The translations under genes were made by a program, and so were the position numbers. Of a stretch of DNA of 64,000 nt, positions 1 to 11,669 are shown piece by piece. The stretch is from the NCBI GenBank assembly GCA_014529385.2, contig CM043966.1:94273587-94337586 (forward strand). The letters run 5' to 3'. Position 1 is the stretch's first letter, and each line of letters opens with the position of its first letter. This DNA is from Adiantum capillus-veneris. Lineage: Eukaryota > Streptophyta > Polypodiopsida > Polypodiales > Pteridaceae. Below the pieces are notes generated by a model, which was not told the origin of the DNA, did not search any database, and saw nothing but the letters and a program-made list of their open reading frames with translations.

Positions 1-190
1 AGACCTTGCAAGCATTTGCAGGAGTTTTCAAGTGGTTGAAAGTGCTTCAAAGTGCTACAAGTGCTAGCCAAGTGCCTTTCAAAGTGTTGCAAGTGGACAG
101 ATGGAGCACTTACAGGCACTTGCAAGTGTCTACAAGTACTTGAATGTTCCAGCAAGTGCTCCAAGGTGCTTGCAAGTGCCTGCTGCGAGG
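1..190. repeat. degenerate AAGTGCTT short-motif array
   Basis: The first ~190 bases are dominated by variants of CAAGTGCTTS and AAAGTGCT spaced about 8 to 20 bases apart. The same motif family fills 2200-2935, and its reverse complement (AAGCACTT) fills 4480-5775. The array is not coding and probably begins outside the window. Its 5-22 segment recurs at 5692-5709 in the same orientation. Confidence 0.75.
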
Positions 191-310
191 GCCTACATTT
201 CCCCCATCATGGTTAGTTGTGCAATAATATCCCTTTGTTTTTCATTTTGTATTAAAAATAGTTCAGGAAATGGACAAGGAGCTTGGTGAGTTCAGAAGGC
301 AGGCCTCCTC

Positions 311-2078
311 ATGAAGGGGTCCAGTATGTTCATGAAAAGAGAGGGCAAGGCCCTTCTAGTGCCCACTCCACCTTCCAAGTCTAAATTTAGTGTGGATACT
401 ATTTTTTTGTGTGGAAATTGTGTGACATGTGGTCAAGAACTGTCGGGCAAATATGCGATTGGTGTCTTTCAACTGCCGTGTGCCCACAAATACCATCCGT
501 TCTGCTTTTCAGTGGTCAGTGCAACTGATCCCAAGTGTGTTGTACTAGACTGTAATGGGAGATACCCCATATAGCAAGATGCTGGGCACGTGGGAATTCT
601 TATGAGGAGCTTGAAGGTAGGTTGGTCATTTTATACAACAGAACTTATGTTAATCTATTGTGGAGACTAATTGTGTGCGTTGGTTCAGTTGAGCCAGTGG
701 GTGAGAAAGAAGCTACCACATCGTACATGCATGATGTGGATGAGGTCTTTGACCTTGATGCCATGCTGCTGAAATACAAGAACTTTGAGGGTGGGAAAAC
801 TGTTGAGGGTGGTGATGGAGACATTCTGAAGGAGACAACTCCGTCCTCAAGCAACCAAGGTAATGTTAGTTTTGTATATCTATCTCCTCCCATGTCTGAA
901 TCAATGTCACCGTGTTCATTGTGGTCACAATATTCTACCTAGGTATTGATGCCTATAAGGAGGACAATGTAGCTGAGGTAGAGGATCCTGAAATGGAATC
1001 AACTCTGCAATTTGTAGCAATGGAGATGCAAAAGAATCAGGTGGAGGACGAGTTGTCCCAAGACCCCAAAAAGAGTACTGGCATACTCCCCCCCAAAACC
1101 AGAGAATGTAAGAAGCTTTATCTTCTTGCAACTTTTCATGCTATCTTTTTTAGATTGCAGCTTTGTATCTTTTTGCCAGGCAATATAAATATAAGTATTC
1201 TCTCTTAGTTTCTGCCCATTTGTGCTTTGTAGTTAAAATTCATGTGGTTGGCTCAAAACCCCCACCGCCCCACTGATGAGGTAGAGCACATTGATCTCCA
1301 GCTTCTTTGCTACAAACCAATGTCTCGCTTCCCAGTCCATAGAGATTTGTCACTAATTGTAGACTTCAACAATGTGCTTGCTTGTGTGCATGATAAGCGC
1401 AAAGGATTGGGACTCCCAGATTTAAACACGTTGTACTTTGACAAAGTAAAGGAGGATGATAACATCACCTACTATGTACGGAACGATGCAGAATTATTTG
1501 TGCTTGGATTGAGTCAGATAGCAAAGACTTTTCTGTGGTCATTGAGGGCCTGCCACAATCTTCAGAAGGGTATGGACAAGTGCCTATCTCGGCCAAGCCT
1601 TGTCTCAGTGGGTGGCTGGCACATAACTTCTGCCACGTTAGCAGTTGGGAATATGGAAACCCCCCAAAGCAAATGTTTTTCAAAAAGCTAGAAACCTTTT
1701 GGTACCTCTTTCCTAAGTTCAATAAGTCTAACACTTTACTGCTGGATGATTCCCTCTATAAGATGTACTTCAATGATCCCAGTAACTTTGTCATTCTGCA
1801 AAATTTCCCAGTAGAAAAGCAAAATGAGAGGAAATGGGAAAATTTCCTCAAGGAGGATGTTGCCTCATTTATAATGCAGTGAGCTGAGACTCCTGACAGA
1901 GCCAAGACTATTAGGGAATGTCCATTTGATGCCAAGAAGAAGGAACTTGCACAATGGACTAGGCACTGGCACATGGAAAAGTACGGGCACAACAAAAATT
2001 CTTGCACCGAGACTGCCACCTCCAGCAACCAAGTAGAAGCGGCCACCTCGGCAAAAATGGCCAGAGTAGTCTTCTAAC
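311..2078 (+). pseudogene. Cys/His-finger plus FCP1/NIF-like phosphatase-fold gene, broken
   Basis: Several exon-like pieces on the plus strand read as one gene. At 311-574 a Cys/His finger (CGNC-VTCG, CAHKYHPFC) resembles a treble-clef or RING-type fold. Acidic linker pieces follow at about 690-860 and 943-1105, with splice-like borders: donor after CCAAG at about 860, acceptor TTCTACCTAG ending near 942, acceptor CTTTGTAG near 1231. From 1242 comes an FCP1/NIF-like domain: LIVDFNNVLACV, then LFVLGLSQIAKTFLWS, then in another frame FFKKLETFW and NTLLLDDSLYKMYF. That order (Asp motif, tryptophan segment, DD motif) is typical of FCP1-homology phosphatases of the HAD superfamily. The usual DxDx(T/V) reads DFNNV, so the second Asp is Asn and catalysis is doubtful. 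The frame slips by one base near 1670 in a C/A homopolymer. A TGA lies at about 1880, after which the frame stays open to 2076-2078. Exon limits are approximate and the function is unknown. Confidence 0.55.
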
Positions 2079-2199
2079 TGACTGACTTTACTCCTTGAAA
2101 AAGCTAATTCCCTGTAAGGCTAATTTTTCTTGTATCTAAACTTGAATATACTATGAAGAGTTTTGCAAGTCAACTGTTTCTGCTACTGTCAACTGGATT

Positions 2200-2935
2200 G
2201 GGTGTTAAGTGTTGGTTAAGTGGTCAAGTGGTTCAAAGTGTTGTCCAAGTGGTACAAAGTGCTTAAAAGTGTTGTTCAAGTGGTCCAAAGAGGTGGTCAA
2301 GTGGTTTGGGTGGTTGTTGGTGGTCAAGCAGTACAAAGTGTTGTCCAAGTGGTTGGTCAAGTGGTTCAAAGTGCTGATCAGGTGGTTCAGAGTGCTTGTC
2401 AAGTGGTATAAAGTGTTGCCAAGTGGTTCAGGGCGTGGTCAAGTGGTTCAAGGGGCTTGTCAAGTGGTATAAAGTGCTTAAAAGTGCTGGTCGAGTGGTC
2501 CTTGGTGGTCCAAAGAGCTGGTCAAGTGGTCAAGTGGAACAAAGTGTTGTCCAAGTGGTTCAGGGAGCTGGTAAATGGTGGTCAAGTGGAACAAAGTGTT
2601 GTCCAAGTGGTTCAGGGGGTTGGTTAAGTGGTTCAAAGTGTTGGTGGGGTGGTTCAAAGTGCTTTTCAAGTGGTGTAAAGTGCTCACCAAGTGGTTCAGG
2701 GGGTGATCAAGTGGTTCATAGTGCTTGTCAAGTAGTATAAAGTGCTTAAAAGTGTTGGTCAGGTGGTCCAAAAGAGCTTGTCAAGTGGTTCAGGGGGCTG
2801 GTAAAGTGCTCAGAAGTGCTTTTAAGTGTTTCATGGGGCTAGTAAAGTGCTGGTCAGCTGGTCAAGTGCTCAAAAGTTCTTTCAAGTGTTTGAAAAGGCG
2901 TCGTTTATCACTCTACTGTGAAAAGTGCTAGCTAT
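2200..2935. repeat. GTCAAGTGGTTCAAAGTG tandem array
   Basis: About 735 bases of degenerate tandem units built on GTCAAGTGGTTCAAAGTG and AAAGTGCTT, roughly 18 to 40 bases each. The open frames across it, rich in WFKVL or NHLTNTL, only reflect the repeat period in both strands. It starts just after the FCP1-like gene ends. Confidence 0.85.
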
Positions 2936-3129
2936 TCATCATGGGTGATTAGCTGTAATTTTAGAGGGAAGTAGTCAGGTGATTCCCCCCCCCCAGATTT
3001 GATGTAATCCTTCTTGACTCTCTTTAATATAGTTCACTGCCTCCTTTTTATTTTTATTTTTTAAAAGAGTGCTAGCTACTGTTAAAAGTGTTGACCAAGT
3101 CCTCATGTCAAATTTACAAAGATAAATCT

Positions 3130-4246
3130 TACAAGTTCTCCTATGGGGGAATGTTGTTATAGATTTGCTCGAATATGTCATTTGACATATCATATACATT
3201 ATGCTCACCTTTCCTCAAGGACATGGAAAACCTGACGTGTCGCACCAAATGGGAGTAGATTAGAGCAGTGGTCTTGTTGTCCAAAAGGACAAAAGTATCA
3301 TCTCGGCCATTTACCTTGTCGTAGAATAGGCCCTCAACCACATACAAATTTTTCTTAATGATGTTGTGTCATTGATCCTTTTCCTCTGTTCTCTAGCCAA
3401 CCATCAAGGCATCGCTCAGGTCATCATGGTGGCCAGCATACATGGGGGCGTATTCATCCTCATCCTCACTCGACGCTTCTTCATCGCTTTCATCCGTAAT
3501 GTGGGTTGTATTTGCAACGATACACACTTACACATGATCTTTGTTGGCACATCTCCTCCATTGACCTTTGATGCACACAACACAAAAGCAAGAGAGCAGT
3601 CTGTGCCTTAGTCCTTGCATATCCGTTTCCCTAGTTTCCCTCGGAGCACAAAAATGAAACTCATCGGACTAAGCTGCTGAACCACGAGGTCTTTTTGACA
3701 TTTAGCTAGACCTTCTTCATCCTTTTCTTGTGTAGGAACCTTATCAAAAATTTTGATAGTCATTCTAGAGATACCATCACTCTCTTCGGCGGGACACAAC
3801 AAGAGCCTTTTAATCCCGCAATCAGTGCATGCTCCCAAAAGACATTTGCTACGGTGAAAAGCACTATCAGTTGGCTTTGGACACTATACAGACTCCCATA
3901 GTTCTATCAAGGATGGAAAAGTGGCTTTTGATGCTATGCAGTGCGCTATTCCACCACTCGGATTGCACACAAGACACGTGCAAAAGCATGACGTTCCATG
4001 TAGCCCGTATCTTCCATGGTGCATCTGATTTAATTCTTCCTTCAAAAAAACAAGTTGAACATGGTATTCACAACAGCATGTGTTGTGGTCCTTTAACTTT
4101 CGTACGAAGTATGGCTTCAGACCCTCAAAGAATCTAAGGGACATCCTAATGTTAGGATGAGCCTCCTGGAACCGCATGTACAAATCCTTCTGCCACACAA
4201 AAGACATTAAAAAATAATATAAAGTACTAAAATCTAATTGCAACAC
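3130..4246 (-). pseudogene. Cys-rich C-terminal part of a degraded mobile-element-type gene
   Basis: Minus-strand coding pieces read in order 4246 to 3884, 3838 to 3608 and 3347 to 3141. The first holds the phrase FFEGLKPYFVRKLKDHN, followed by CCCEYH and later CFCTCLVC. The second begins with GACTDCG and contains LSPMSFIFVLRGKLGK. The third contains VNGRDDTFVLLDNKTTALIY. Clustered CxC and CxxH patterns suggest metal binding. The combination reminds me of uncharacterised multicopy proteins in spore-bearing plants, which I have not verified. The 4246 piece follows logically after the piece at 5785-6165, with the AAGCACTT array between them like an intron. Frame changes between pieces suggest decay. 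No enzymatic function can be assigned. Confidence 0.45.
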
Positions 4247-4479
4247 TTACCTACTACCACCTTGAGGTGCATTTTCACAAAAGTAGGTATGACTTCACCT
4301 TTTTTCCACAAAAAAAGTAGGCATGTCATTTATACACCTTTTCAACCAAAGTGAGTGGGGTTGGTTGAGCAGCGGGAGTTGGTCAAGAGTGGGAGTTGGT
4401 GTCTATTTCTGGAAATTCACTGTTTCTACTTTAATTTTTTGTACTATCGAACTTCTATCCAATAGTGAAGCACTTCAGT

Positions 4480-5775
4480 GCACTTGGAGAAAACTCTGAA
4501 GCACTTTGGGGCACTTTGGTGCCCTTTTTAAACACTTTGCAACACTTTAAAGAACTTTGTGGCACTTTCAAGCACTACGAGGCACTTTCAAGCAACATGT
4601 CATGCACTTTGGGTGCCCTTTGAATCACTCTGCAGCACTGTAAAGAACTTTGGGGCACTTGAAAGCACTTTGAAGCACTTCATTGCACTTTAAGAGCACT
4701 CTGAGGCACTTTGTAGCACTTGATAGCACTCTGAAGCACTTTACCAGCACTTTGGTGCACTTTGGAAGCACTCTAAAATACTTTGTGGCACTTTAAAAGC
4801 ACTTTCAAGCACTTGGTGGAACTTCAAAGCACTCTGTCGCACTCTGTGGCACTTTCAAGCACTATAAAGCACTTTATGGTAGTTTCAAGCACTATGAAGC
4901 ACTTTTAAAGCACTATGATGCACTTTGGGGCACTTTGGTGCACTAAATAGAAATGTCTGGCACTTTGAAGCACGTTGAAGCACTATAAAGCACTTTTTGG
5001 ACGCTTTCAAGCACTTTGAAGCACATTTGGGCACTTGAAAGCACTCTGAAGTGCATTGTAAGGGCTCTTTGAAAGCACTTCAATGCTATTTAAGAGCACT
5101 CTAAGGCACTTTGTGGCACTCTGCAACAGTTCAAAGAACCTTAGAGTTTAGAAAGAACTCTAAAGTACTGCACTCTGAAGCACTTTACCAGCACTTTGGT
5201 GCACTTTGGAAGCACTCTAAACTACTTGGTGGCACTTTAAAAGCACTTTCAAGCACTTGGTGGAACTTCAAAGCACTCTGTCGCACTCTGTGGCACTTTC
5301 AAGCACTATAAAGCACTTTATGGTAGTTTCAAGCACTATGAAGCACTTTTAAAGCACTATGATGCACTTTGGGGCACTTTGGTGCACTAAATAGAAATGT
5401 CTGGCACTTTGAAGCACGTTGAAGCACTATAAAGCACTTTTTTGACGCTTTCAAGCACTTTGAAGCACGTTTGGGCACTTGAAAGCACTCTGAAGTGCAC
5501 TGTAAGGGCTCTTTGAAAGCACTTCAATGCTATTTAAGAGCACTCTAAGGCACTTTGTGGCGCTCTGCAACAGTCCAAAGAACCTTAGAGTTTAGAAAGA
5601 ACTCTAAAGTACTTTGTGGCACTTTCAAGCACCATGAAGAACTATAGGGCACTTTGGAAGCGCTCTCAAATACTTGAAGCACTTTTTGGCTCTTGCAAGC
5701 ATTTGCAGGCTCTAAGAGATGCATTTTGAAGCACTTTGAGACACTTATAAAGCACTTCAAAGATTTTGCAAGCAC
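4480..5775. repeat. AAGCACTT short-motif array
   Basis: About 1.3 kb of GCACTTTGAAGCACTTT-type units, the reverse-complement form of the motif at 1-190 and 2200-2935. Units differ by a few bases and vary in spacing. The array lies between two minus-strand coding pieces, so it could be intronic, or it could be a subterminal array of a DNA transposon. Confidence 0.85.
4727..5613. repeat. 444-bp tandem duplication inside the AAGCACTT array
   Basis: The block from 4727 to 5170 is repeated at 5171-5613 with a constant offset of 444 bases. Matching landmarks are GCACTCTGAAGCACTTTACC at the starts and TTTAGAAAGAACTCTAAAGT at the ends. Only a few substitutions separate the copies, so this higher-order duplication is much younger than the short-motif array itself. 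Confidence 0.85.
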
Positions 5776-5784
5776 ACAAAATTA

Positions 5785-6165
5785 CTAAATAAAGCATTGT
5801 GACACACTTTGAAGATGTTCTGGCTGATATACCTTAGGTAAATCAAGGAGATGCACCTGATGCACCACATGTGCCCTCTTTCGAACGACATCTTTCTTGT
5901 TTGGGGAGATGCGGGTTTCCATTGACCAAAATTGAAACATGATTTCTTTGATTTCGATTGTTAAGGTATTGGTCCTATGTTGTTGATGTTGGCACGTGTC
6001 TAAGGGAAGTGACCCCTCCTCCATATCAGTTTGCAGCCGGAAATTGGCTCCCACGACATTTCTTCGATGAAGTCCTAATGCCTTCTCAACATCATTATTT
6101 CTCATTACATTGTCAGCCCCATTAACTCCATTGAGGCATGCCATGATAGTAGCCCGTTTCAAAAA
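5785..6165 (-). pseudogene. middle segment of the degraded minus-strand gene
   Basis: An open minus-strand frame of 125 codons contains NNDVEKALGLHRRNVVGAN and, further on, ETRISPNKKDVVRKR. The sequence looks like natural protein, and the frame appears to continue upstream towards 6200. It lies between the methyltransferase-like piece (7165-7583) and the Cys-rich piece (3130-4246), in the order expected for one long gene. I do not recognise a catalytic motif. Confidence 0.35.
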
Positions 6166-6542
6166 TAGCTCATTGTTTGAACGTTGGATGACTGCAAAGT
6201 TGTTGTAGAATGCTCCATTGAAGACCCTCGGAAAGCCCGTCTGTTATGCCAACACTTAGTAACTGCCCTACATATTTTCTTTGCCTCCTTCTCATCAATG
6301 TCACCATCCTCTAGTGCTCGTGCCATCCTTTTTTGCATGTTTCTTTGTTCCCTCTTCTTTGCAACCTAGTAGTTTCATAGACTCGACAGAAGATCCCTTG
6401 GGATATGCTGTGTAGCAGATAATGGAGGAAGGTAAAGGGGGTTTGTACTGCCATTATGAGTATTATGTGATTCCATGTGGAACGTGCAAGGATGCTAATG
6501 ACACGACAATGAAGACAATAAAAATAGTGCTATAGTACTCAT

Positions 6543-6888
<346 letters not shown>

Positions 6889-7164
6889 AGATGGGCACAA
6901 GAGGCAGAGGGACCCATTGAGGCAGCACTGCAGAGAGCCCAAAGGAGTGGCAGCGAGAAAGAATTTAAATGCGCATGCAGTTTTCTACTTTAAGCTTTAG
7001 AATCAAAGTGAAATGGAATTTCTAGCCCGCCTAAATTCCAACCTCTTAGTCAAAAAAGATTTTATCTTTCCTTTATATAATATGAAAATGAATAACCCAC
7101 CACCCATTTCATCTCCTCCCAAAAGAGTGTCCAAGACACTCCTTTTTGGTACCACCTAAACATG

Positions 7165-7583
7165 CTACGGCCCCAATATCCACCAACCATGAAATTCTTG
7201 CAGAAATGGTTGATAACCTACTGGATCCGTGAAGTCATCTATCACAACATACGTGTGTGACACAATATGAAGAAAAATAGTGCAAAGATGGTAAAAATCG
7301 TGCAAGCGGGCCTCCTCGGTGATGAGTGCCAAGTGGTATGTCTGACACGCCATGACTACTGCACCATCCGATAGTAAAAACTCTGCAGCCAAGGTGAACA
7401 CACTGGCAACAAACTTGATAGAGAATGTATTCCATTGGGGTATGCCACCAATTCTGGAATCAAGTTTGCAATGTGTGGGAAGGTCTACCCACACAAGTCG
7501 CACCCCTCCAAGCTGCTGATCAGGCTCCATTTTAGCGAAGGGGGAGAGAGACCCAATCAAATGTTAGATCACTCGAAGGCTCC
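7165..7583 (-). pseudogene. methyltransferase-like segment of the minus-strand gene
   Basis: A minus-strand open segment begins after a good acceptor (GTATTGCAG, ending at 7584). It contains VRLVWVDLPTHCKLD, then SIKFVASVFTLAAEFLLSDG, AVVMACQ, and HTYVVIDDF. Strand-helix-strand spacing around a DLP motif resembles motif IV (DPPY) and the following strands of N6-adenine methyltransferases, but the second Pro-Tyr is missing, so activity is unlikely. The assignment is inference from pattern, not a search. Upstream (7632-7850) another open stretch reads VPNISLNFALDIVLAHSD and ends at a donor-like GTAAGC. Together they form consecutive exons. Confidence 0.35.
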
Positions 7584-7875
7584 TGCAATACATAAATACC
7601 ATGCAAAAGAAGACCGAGAGAGTGCTTACCAAATTCAAAGTGGAAGCCAAAGTTTCATAAACTCACTCATAAGAAATCTATGGATCCATGATAGCCTTTC
7701 ATAGATGGTATACATCAGCAAGTACTATGAGATATACTGGGACACTTAAAATTTCTGCCATTTGTATGTCAGAGTGAGCCAAAACTATGTCAAGCGCAAA
7801 ATTTAATGAAATGTTAGGTACCACAATTTTGTAGTTGTCAAAACAGGCATTTGTTGATGTGGTGGCATTTCTTAC

Positions 7876-8640
7876 CCTAGTGGAAAGGATTCAAGTGGTT
7901 CGGGTGGCCGAATAGAAACTGGGTGGTTGCCCTCGCTTTGTCTAGTAGAAATGGATATGGTTCGCTCGCTATGTTGGGATCTCGAAGCTTGGGAAGGACT
8001 AGATCTCCATGACTCCAAGTGATGTTGAGAGTCACCTTGCTCATAATATGACTCGTCGCCTTCATGCTCGCTCCTTTCGCTCTGAAACTCCTCCGAGAAC
8101 TCTAAAAAATTTCTGATCCACTGTAGTTTTTGGGCTTCGACGTCCCTTGATCAAGCTAGGGGAAACGGCATCGGTGGGAGGTTGATTGATGGTGACACTT
8201 TCGCATTTGCCCTTACCCTTAACCTTCTTGTGCAATGTTGCAAGTCCAACAAAAGTAAGGACACTATAGCAAACTAAACACATTAGTTGAACAAGAAAAA
8301 CATTACTTACCATTTCAAAAGCAAATAGTACTTACTTCGAAGGACTAATCCATGCTCGTGCAACCTCAGAGACTCTGAACGGGGTCATTTTGCAACCCTT
8401 CTCTCCCCAGCCCACAAAAGAGATGCATTTTGAGAACAAATCTGTTTCATTTTCGAGATTGGCTATGACTACTACCTCTAGTCCCTTTCGCACAAAAAAT
8501 TTATCGGTCTCTTTCACAACCAAATCATAGCTTCCCTTGTAATCATCTTCATGCATGTGGTATTCTCTACTCCCCTTCATTGGTAAATTTTGTGTTTTCA
8601 GCCGATACATTGCATCGAACTCTTCCTGCAATACAAATCA
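7876..8640 (-). pseudogene. two or more exons of the minus-strand gene, with visible splice sites
   Basis: Coding-like exons with plant-type splice signals are visible on the minus strand. An exon from about 8629 to 8336 starts after TATTGCAG and ends at donor GTAAGTACT. It encodes YHMHEDDYKGSYDLVV and LENETDLFSKCISFVGWG. Further down, an acceptor TTGCTATAG lies near 8272. An exon ending at donor GTAAG (7871-7875) encodes a Ser/Glu/His-rich stretch beginning QWIRNFLEFSEEF. The true frame between about 8140 and 8270 is uncertain because all three frames carry a stop somewhere. The introns show this is a eukaryotic gene and not bacterial contamination. Confidence 0.4.
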
Positions 8641-8950
8641 TCAAATCAAACTCATTTCCAAAAAAAATTCTCACGTGCTTACCTAATGCATGTGTATTAT
8701 AAATTTATGATTACCTTCCACAGTAGTTGCGCTAGCAAAGACATAGGTAGTCTAAGACATTTTGAATAGTTCATTACCATCCCAAGAACTATCCTATAAG
8801 ATTTCTTCTTCATTGAATTTGTCCAATAAGTATTGTGGGTCTACAAGCCCTAATTTTTTCATCATAAATATGTTGTGTGCAGTGGTGTGAGACACATGGA
8901 CTCGCGTCACCCTAGTTTTAAATGAAACATTATATTAACAATTGATAATA

Positions 8951-9690
8951 TCAAGTGCACCAATAGAAGTGTGAAGAAACTTCCTTGTTGATCATACCAA
9001 GCACCAAGAGAAATTCCGCCATCTCTGCAAGGTCACATTTCACAATCGTGCACTCAACCTTTGCTGTAGAGAATTCATCTCCGCAATGCCCAATCTTTCC
9101 ACGCATGGAGCCGGTGGTTGTCGTCCCATACAATGAACATTTCCTCCTCCATGTGAAACAACTCGGGAATGTCTCTAATTTGGTCATCAAATGTGGTTGA
9201 CATCACTAACTCTCTCTCATAAGTACCATGTATATCCAATGGTATAGGATCTTGTTTGAAAAAAGCTTTGGACACAACAAAGAGCCATCGTGGGCTGGTA
9301 GCCTCTTTCGGCTATAAAGGTCGTTATTTCAGCCACACAATCATCATTCGTTTTAATAGCTGGGTTGGTCAAAAGACAGCAAAGGGGGGTGTGAGGCAAC
9401 AAGTGATTGTATGGCACAACATGTGCATCAATCCAACCTGATGAGATGTGGCTATCAACAATCACGGATCCAAAGAAATTGGTAAGAGGATCATTACCCG
9501 TGTTTTTTGCAAGGATGGTCGTTGACGTGACTGCACTCGTTGAAGGAGGCACTTGCATCATCTTCAAAACGAATGCTCCAACCATGGAGCTGCTCTTTTG
9601 AGTGGTGTGCAGAGGATTTTCTTCTTGGGTTATTTGAAACGTCATTTCTTCTTGGAGGTCCACGTCTTTGGACTATTTTCTTGTTAAGAT
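8951..9690 (-). pseudogene. ParB-like N-terminal segment of the minus-strand gene
   Basis: Three minus-strand frames succeed each other. The stretch 9663 to about 9260 includes SGWIDAHVVPYNHLLP and AEITTFIAERGYQP. From about 9275 to 9080 comes IHGTYERELVMSTTFDDQIR followed by IVWDDNHRLHAWKDW. From about 9085 to 8970 comes VECTIVKCDLAEMAEFLLVL. The DDNHRLHAW phrase resembles the D-G-N-H-R core of ParB/sulfiredoxin-like domains, which in prokaryotic proteins often precede adenine methyltransferase domains. A methyltransferase-like piece does follow downstream here. Two frame changes (near 9260 and 9090) indicate a pseudogene. Domain names are my inference. Confidence 0.4.
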
Positions 9691-9954
9691 TGACATCTTG
9701 TTTGTTAATTAGGGTGCTTATGGATTTCAAAGAAATGATGAAAGGTGAAAGTAATATGAGAGGTTTGAAGTTGTGGGAAGCAGTTTAAGAGAAATGAAAT
9801 TAAAAAGAGTGGGAGGAGAAGGTTTGGAAAGGTATGAAGCAATGAACAAAAAAGTTGCTTTTCAAAGAGATAGAGATCACTAACCCTTAAGGAAGAGTAG
9901 AAGTGTGAGGAGAAATAAAGAAGATAGAGTAGCCTTTTATAGGCAAGTAAAAAG

Positions 9955-10330
9955 GGGGGGTCCAAAAAAAGAGGGGAAGGGGGGGGGGGGGGGGGGGGCA
10001 AGAGGTAAGGAGCGGCGGCGCAGGGGCAGGGAAGGGGGCAAGGGGGGTGGTGCGCAGGGAGAAGGGAGGCGGCAGGGTGGTAGGGCGACAGGGGGGGGCA
10101 CAGGGTGCAAGGGGGCATGCACAGCAAGGGGCGGCAGGGAAGGGGCGGGGCACAGGGGGAAGGGGGCGGCGGGGCGCGATGGCGGGGTGGCGCAAGGGGA
10201 AGGGGGGCGACAGGGTGCAGGGAAAAGGGGGGCGAGGGGGTGCAGGGGGAAGGAAAAATGCAACGGCGAGCACAGGGGGGCAACAACGAGGGACCGCAGC
10301 AGGGCAGACAAGACAGGGGGATGCAGGGGA
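9955..10330. repeat. G-rich purine tract
   Basis: About 375 bases whose plus strand is almost entirely G and A with occasional C. It includes a run of roughly 18 consecutive Gs near 9980 and many GGGG clusters. Pro/Cys-rich open frames on the minus strand and Gly/Arg-rich frames on the plus strand are composition artefacts. The tract could form G-quadruplex or triplex structures. Confidence 0.85.
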
Positions 10331-10556
10331 TGGCAGTCCACATGGACATGGGGGTGACACGGGGGCACAGGAGATGGCATTCAACGTGGTGCCTGCGTGA
10401 TAGGCCACACGGACAGCAGTGCACTGCATGGTAGTCCACGTGGAATGCCACGTGGTCCCTGCGCCATGCGCCCCCCTTTCGCCCCCTACCACCGTGCCCC
10501 TCCCTCCCCGCTGCCCCTTGCCGTGCGCACCCCCCTATGCCCTGGCAGAGAGACAA

Positions 10557-10740
<184 letters not shown>

Positions 10741-10823
10741 CATAGATACATATCAGTTAAGGACTGAGGATCCATCGGCAAGGTAAAAGAAAAGGAAAAA
10801 GTGAAACCTAGGCGGTGTCAGGT

Positions 10824-10828
10824 GAGGG
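10824..10828. repeat. target-site duplication GAGGG, left copy
   Basis: GAGGG lies immediately outside the left LTR, which starts TGTTGGA at 10829. The identical pentamer lies at 33387-33391, immediately outside the right LTR. A 5-bp duplication is what gypsy integrases produce. Confidence 0.9.
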
Positions 10829-11669
10829 TGTTGGATGGGTACGCCGCGACGGATGTCAGCACAGCGAGAACTCACCTAACAAGTAATGTCAACTAAGGAG
10901 GAAGCTCGACCCGCAGGCGCGTGGAAGCAAGCATAAGGTGTCAACCTACACTCGACCGACTCCTAACTAATTCCTACAGAGGTCCCTACCACTTGTCTAA
11001 GTCACAGTCTTCAAAAGTGCAAAAGAGGATTCTTCCTACAACGCTTGCTAGAGTCGAACACCCATCAAACACTTTCGAAACACCATAGAACTTGAAGGAG
11101 ACCCTACTAATACCTATAGGCCGCTCTCCCTAAGGTCTATGAACCAAAATCACGACCCAAAACACCCGGTGTAGAAACACGTAGGATGTCTGGCCAAAAT
11201 CTGCAGGTCTTCGTTTCCAAAATCTGAAGTGCCTAATGTGTAGCTCTACTCAATGTGAATGCGTGGATATGCTGTAATTCGGCTTGTAGCTCTAGTCGGG
11301 GGCAACACGCTGCACTTCTCCGCACTCGATTCCGACCACCGTAGCACACGTAGTGTCAAGACGAAGCTCACACTCTCTCTCACGTACATAGCACGCTCAC
11401 TCACAGACTTAAAACTTGTTTAAAATGACAAGAGGTTTTCATTAAGGTCAAAAAGTGGTATATATACCTTACAACTTCTCAAACCCTAAAGTGCCACAAT
11501 CAACCATCTACTGCATCTAACTATCAAAACTGGGATACAAGCTGGAAACTTCTGTAATTTCTAATATTTACAAGGTGAAAAATCGGGTTTTCTTTAACGA
11601 ATGAATAATTACAGAAAATAATAGTCCACAGAGTAGTTAGATGTTGTGGGGTGTGTCCAGCTTCTAACA
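10829..11669 (-). repeat. 3' LTR of the giant gypsy element
   Basis: It begins TGTTGGATGGGTACGCC and ends CTTCTAACA, giving TG...CA borders. It aligns with 32455-33386 over its full length except for about 91 bases missing near 11276-11282. A symmetric TATA-like block (GGTATATATACC) lies near 11457-11468, reading the same way on the minus strand. A half-site of the element's palindrome (ACGTAGGATGTCT) lies near 11180. Confidence 0.92.

Noticed and set aside
2205-2771. ORFs of NHLTNTL and WFKVL repeats
   Set aside because: They are translations of the tandem DNA repeat on both strands.
7165-9690. Bacterial contamination as source of the ParB/methyltransferase-like segments
   Set aside because: Plant-type introns (GTAAG donors, TGCAG acceptors) and surrounding plant retroelements argue against it.
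9705-10556. 283-codon Pro/Cys/Leu-rich ORF and overlapping Gly/Arg-rich ORFs
   Set aside because: They are produced by the G-rich tract, open in several frames on both strands, and match no domain.
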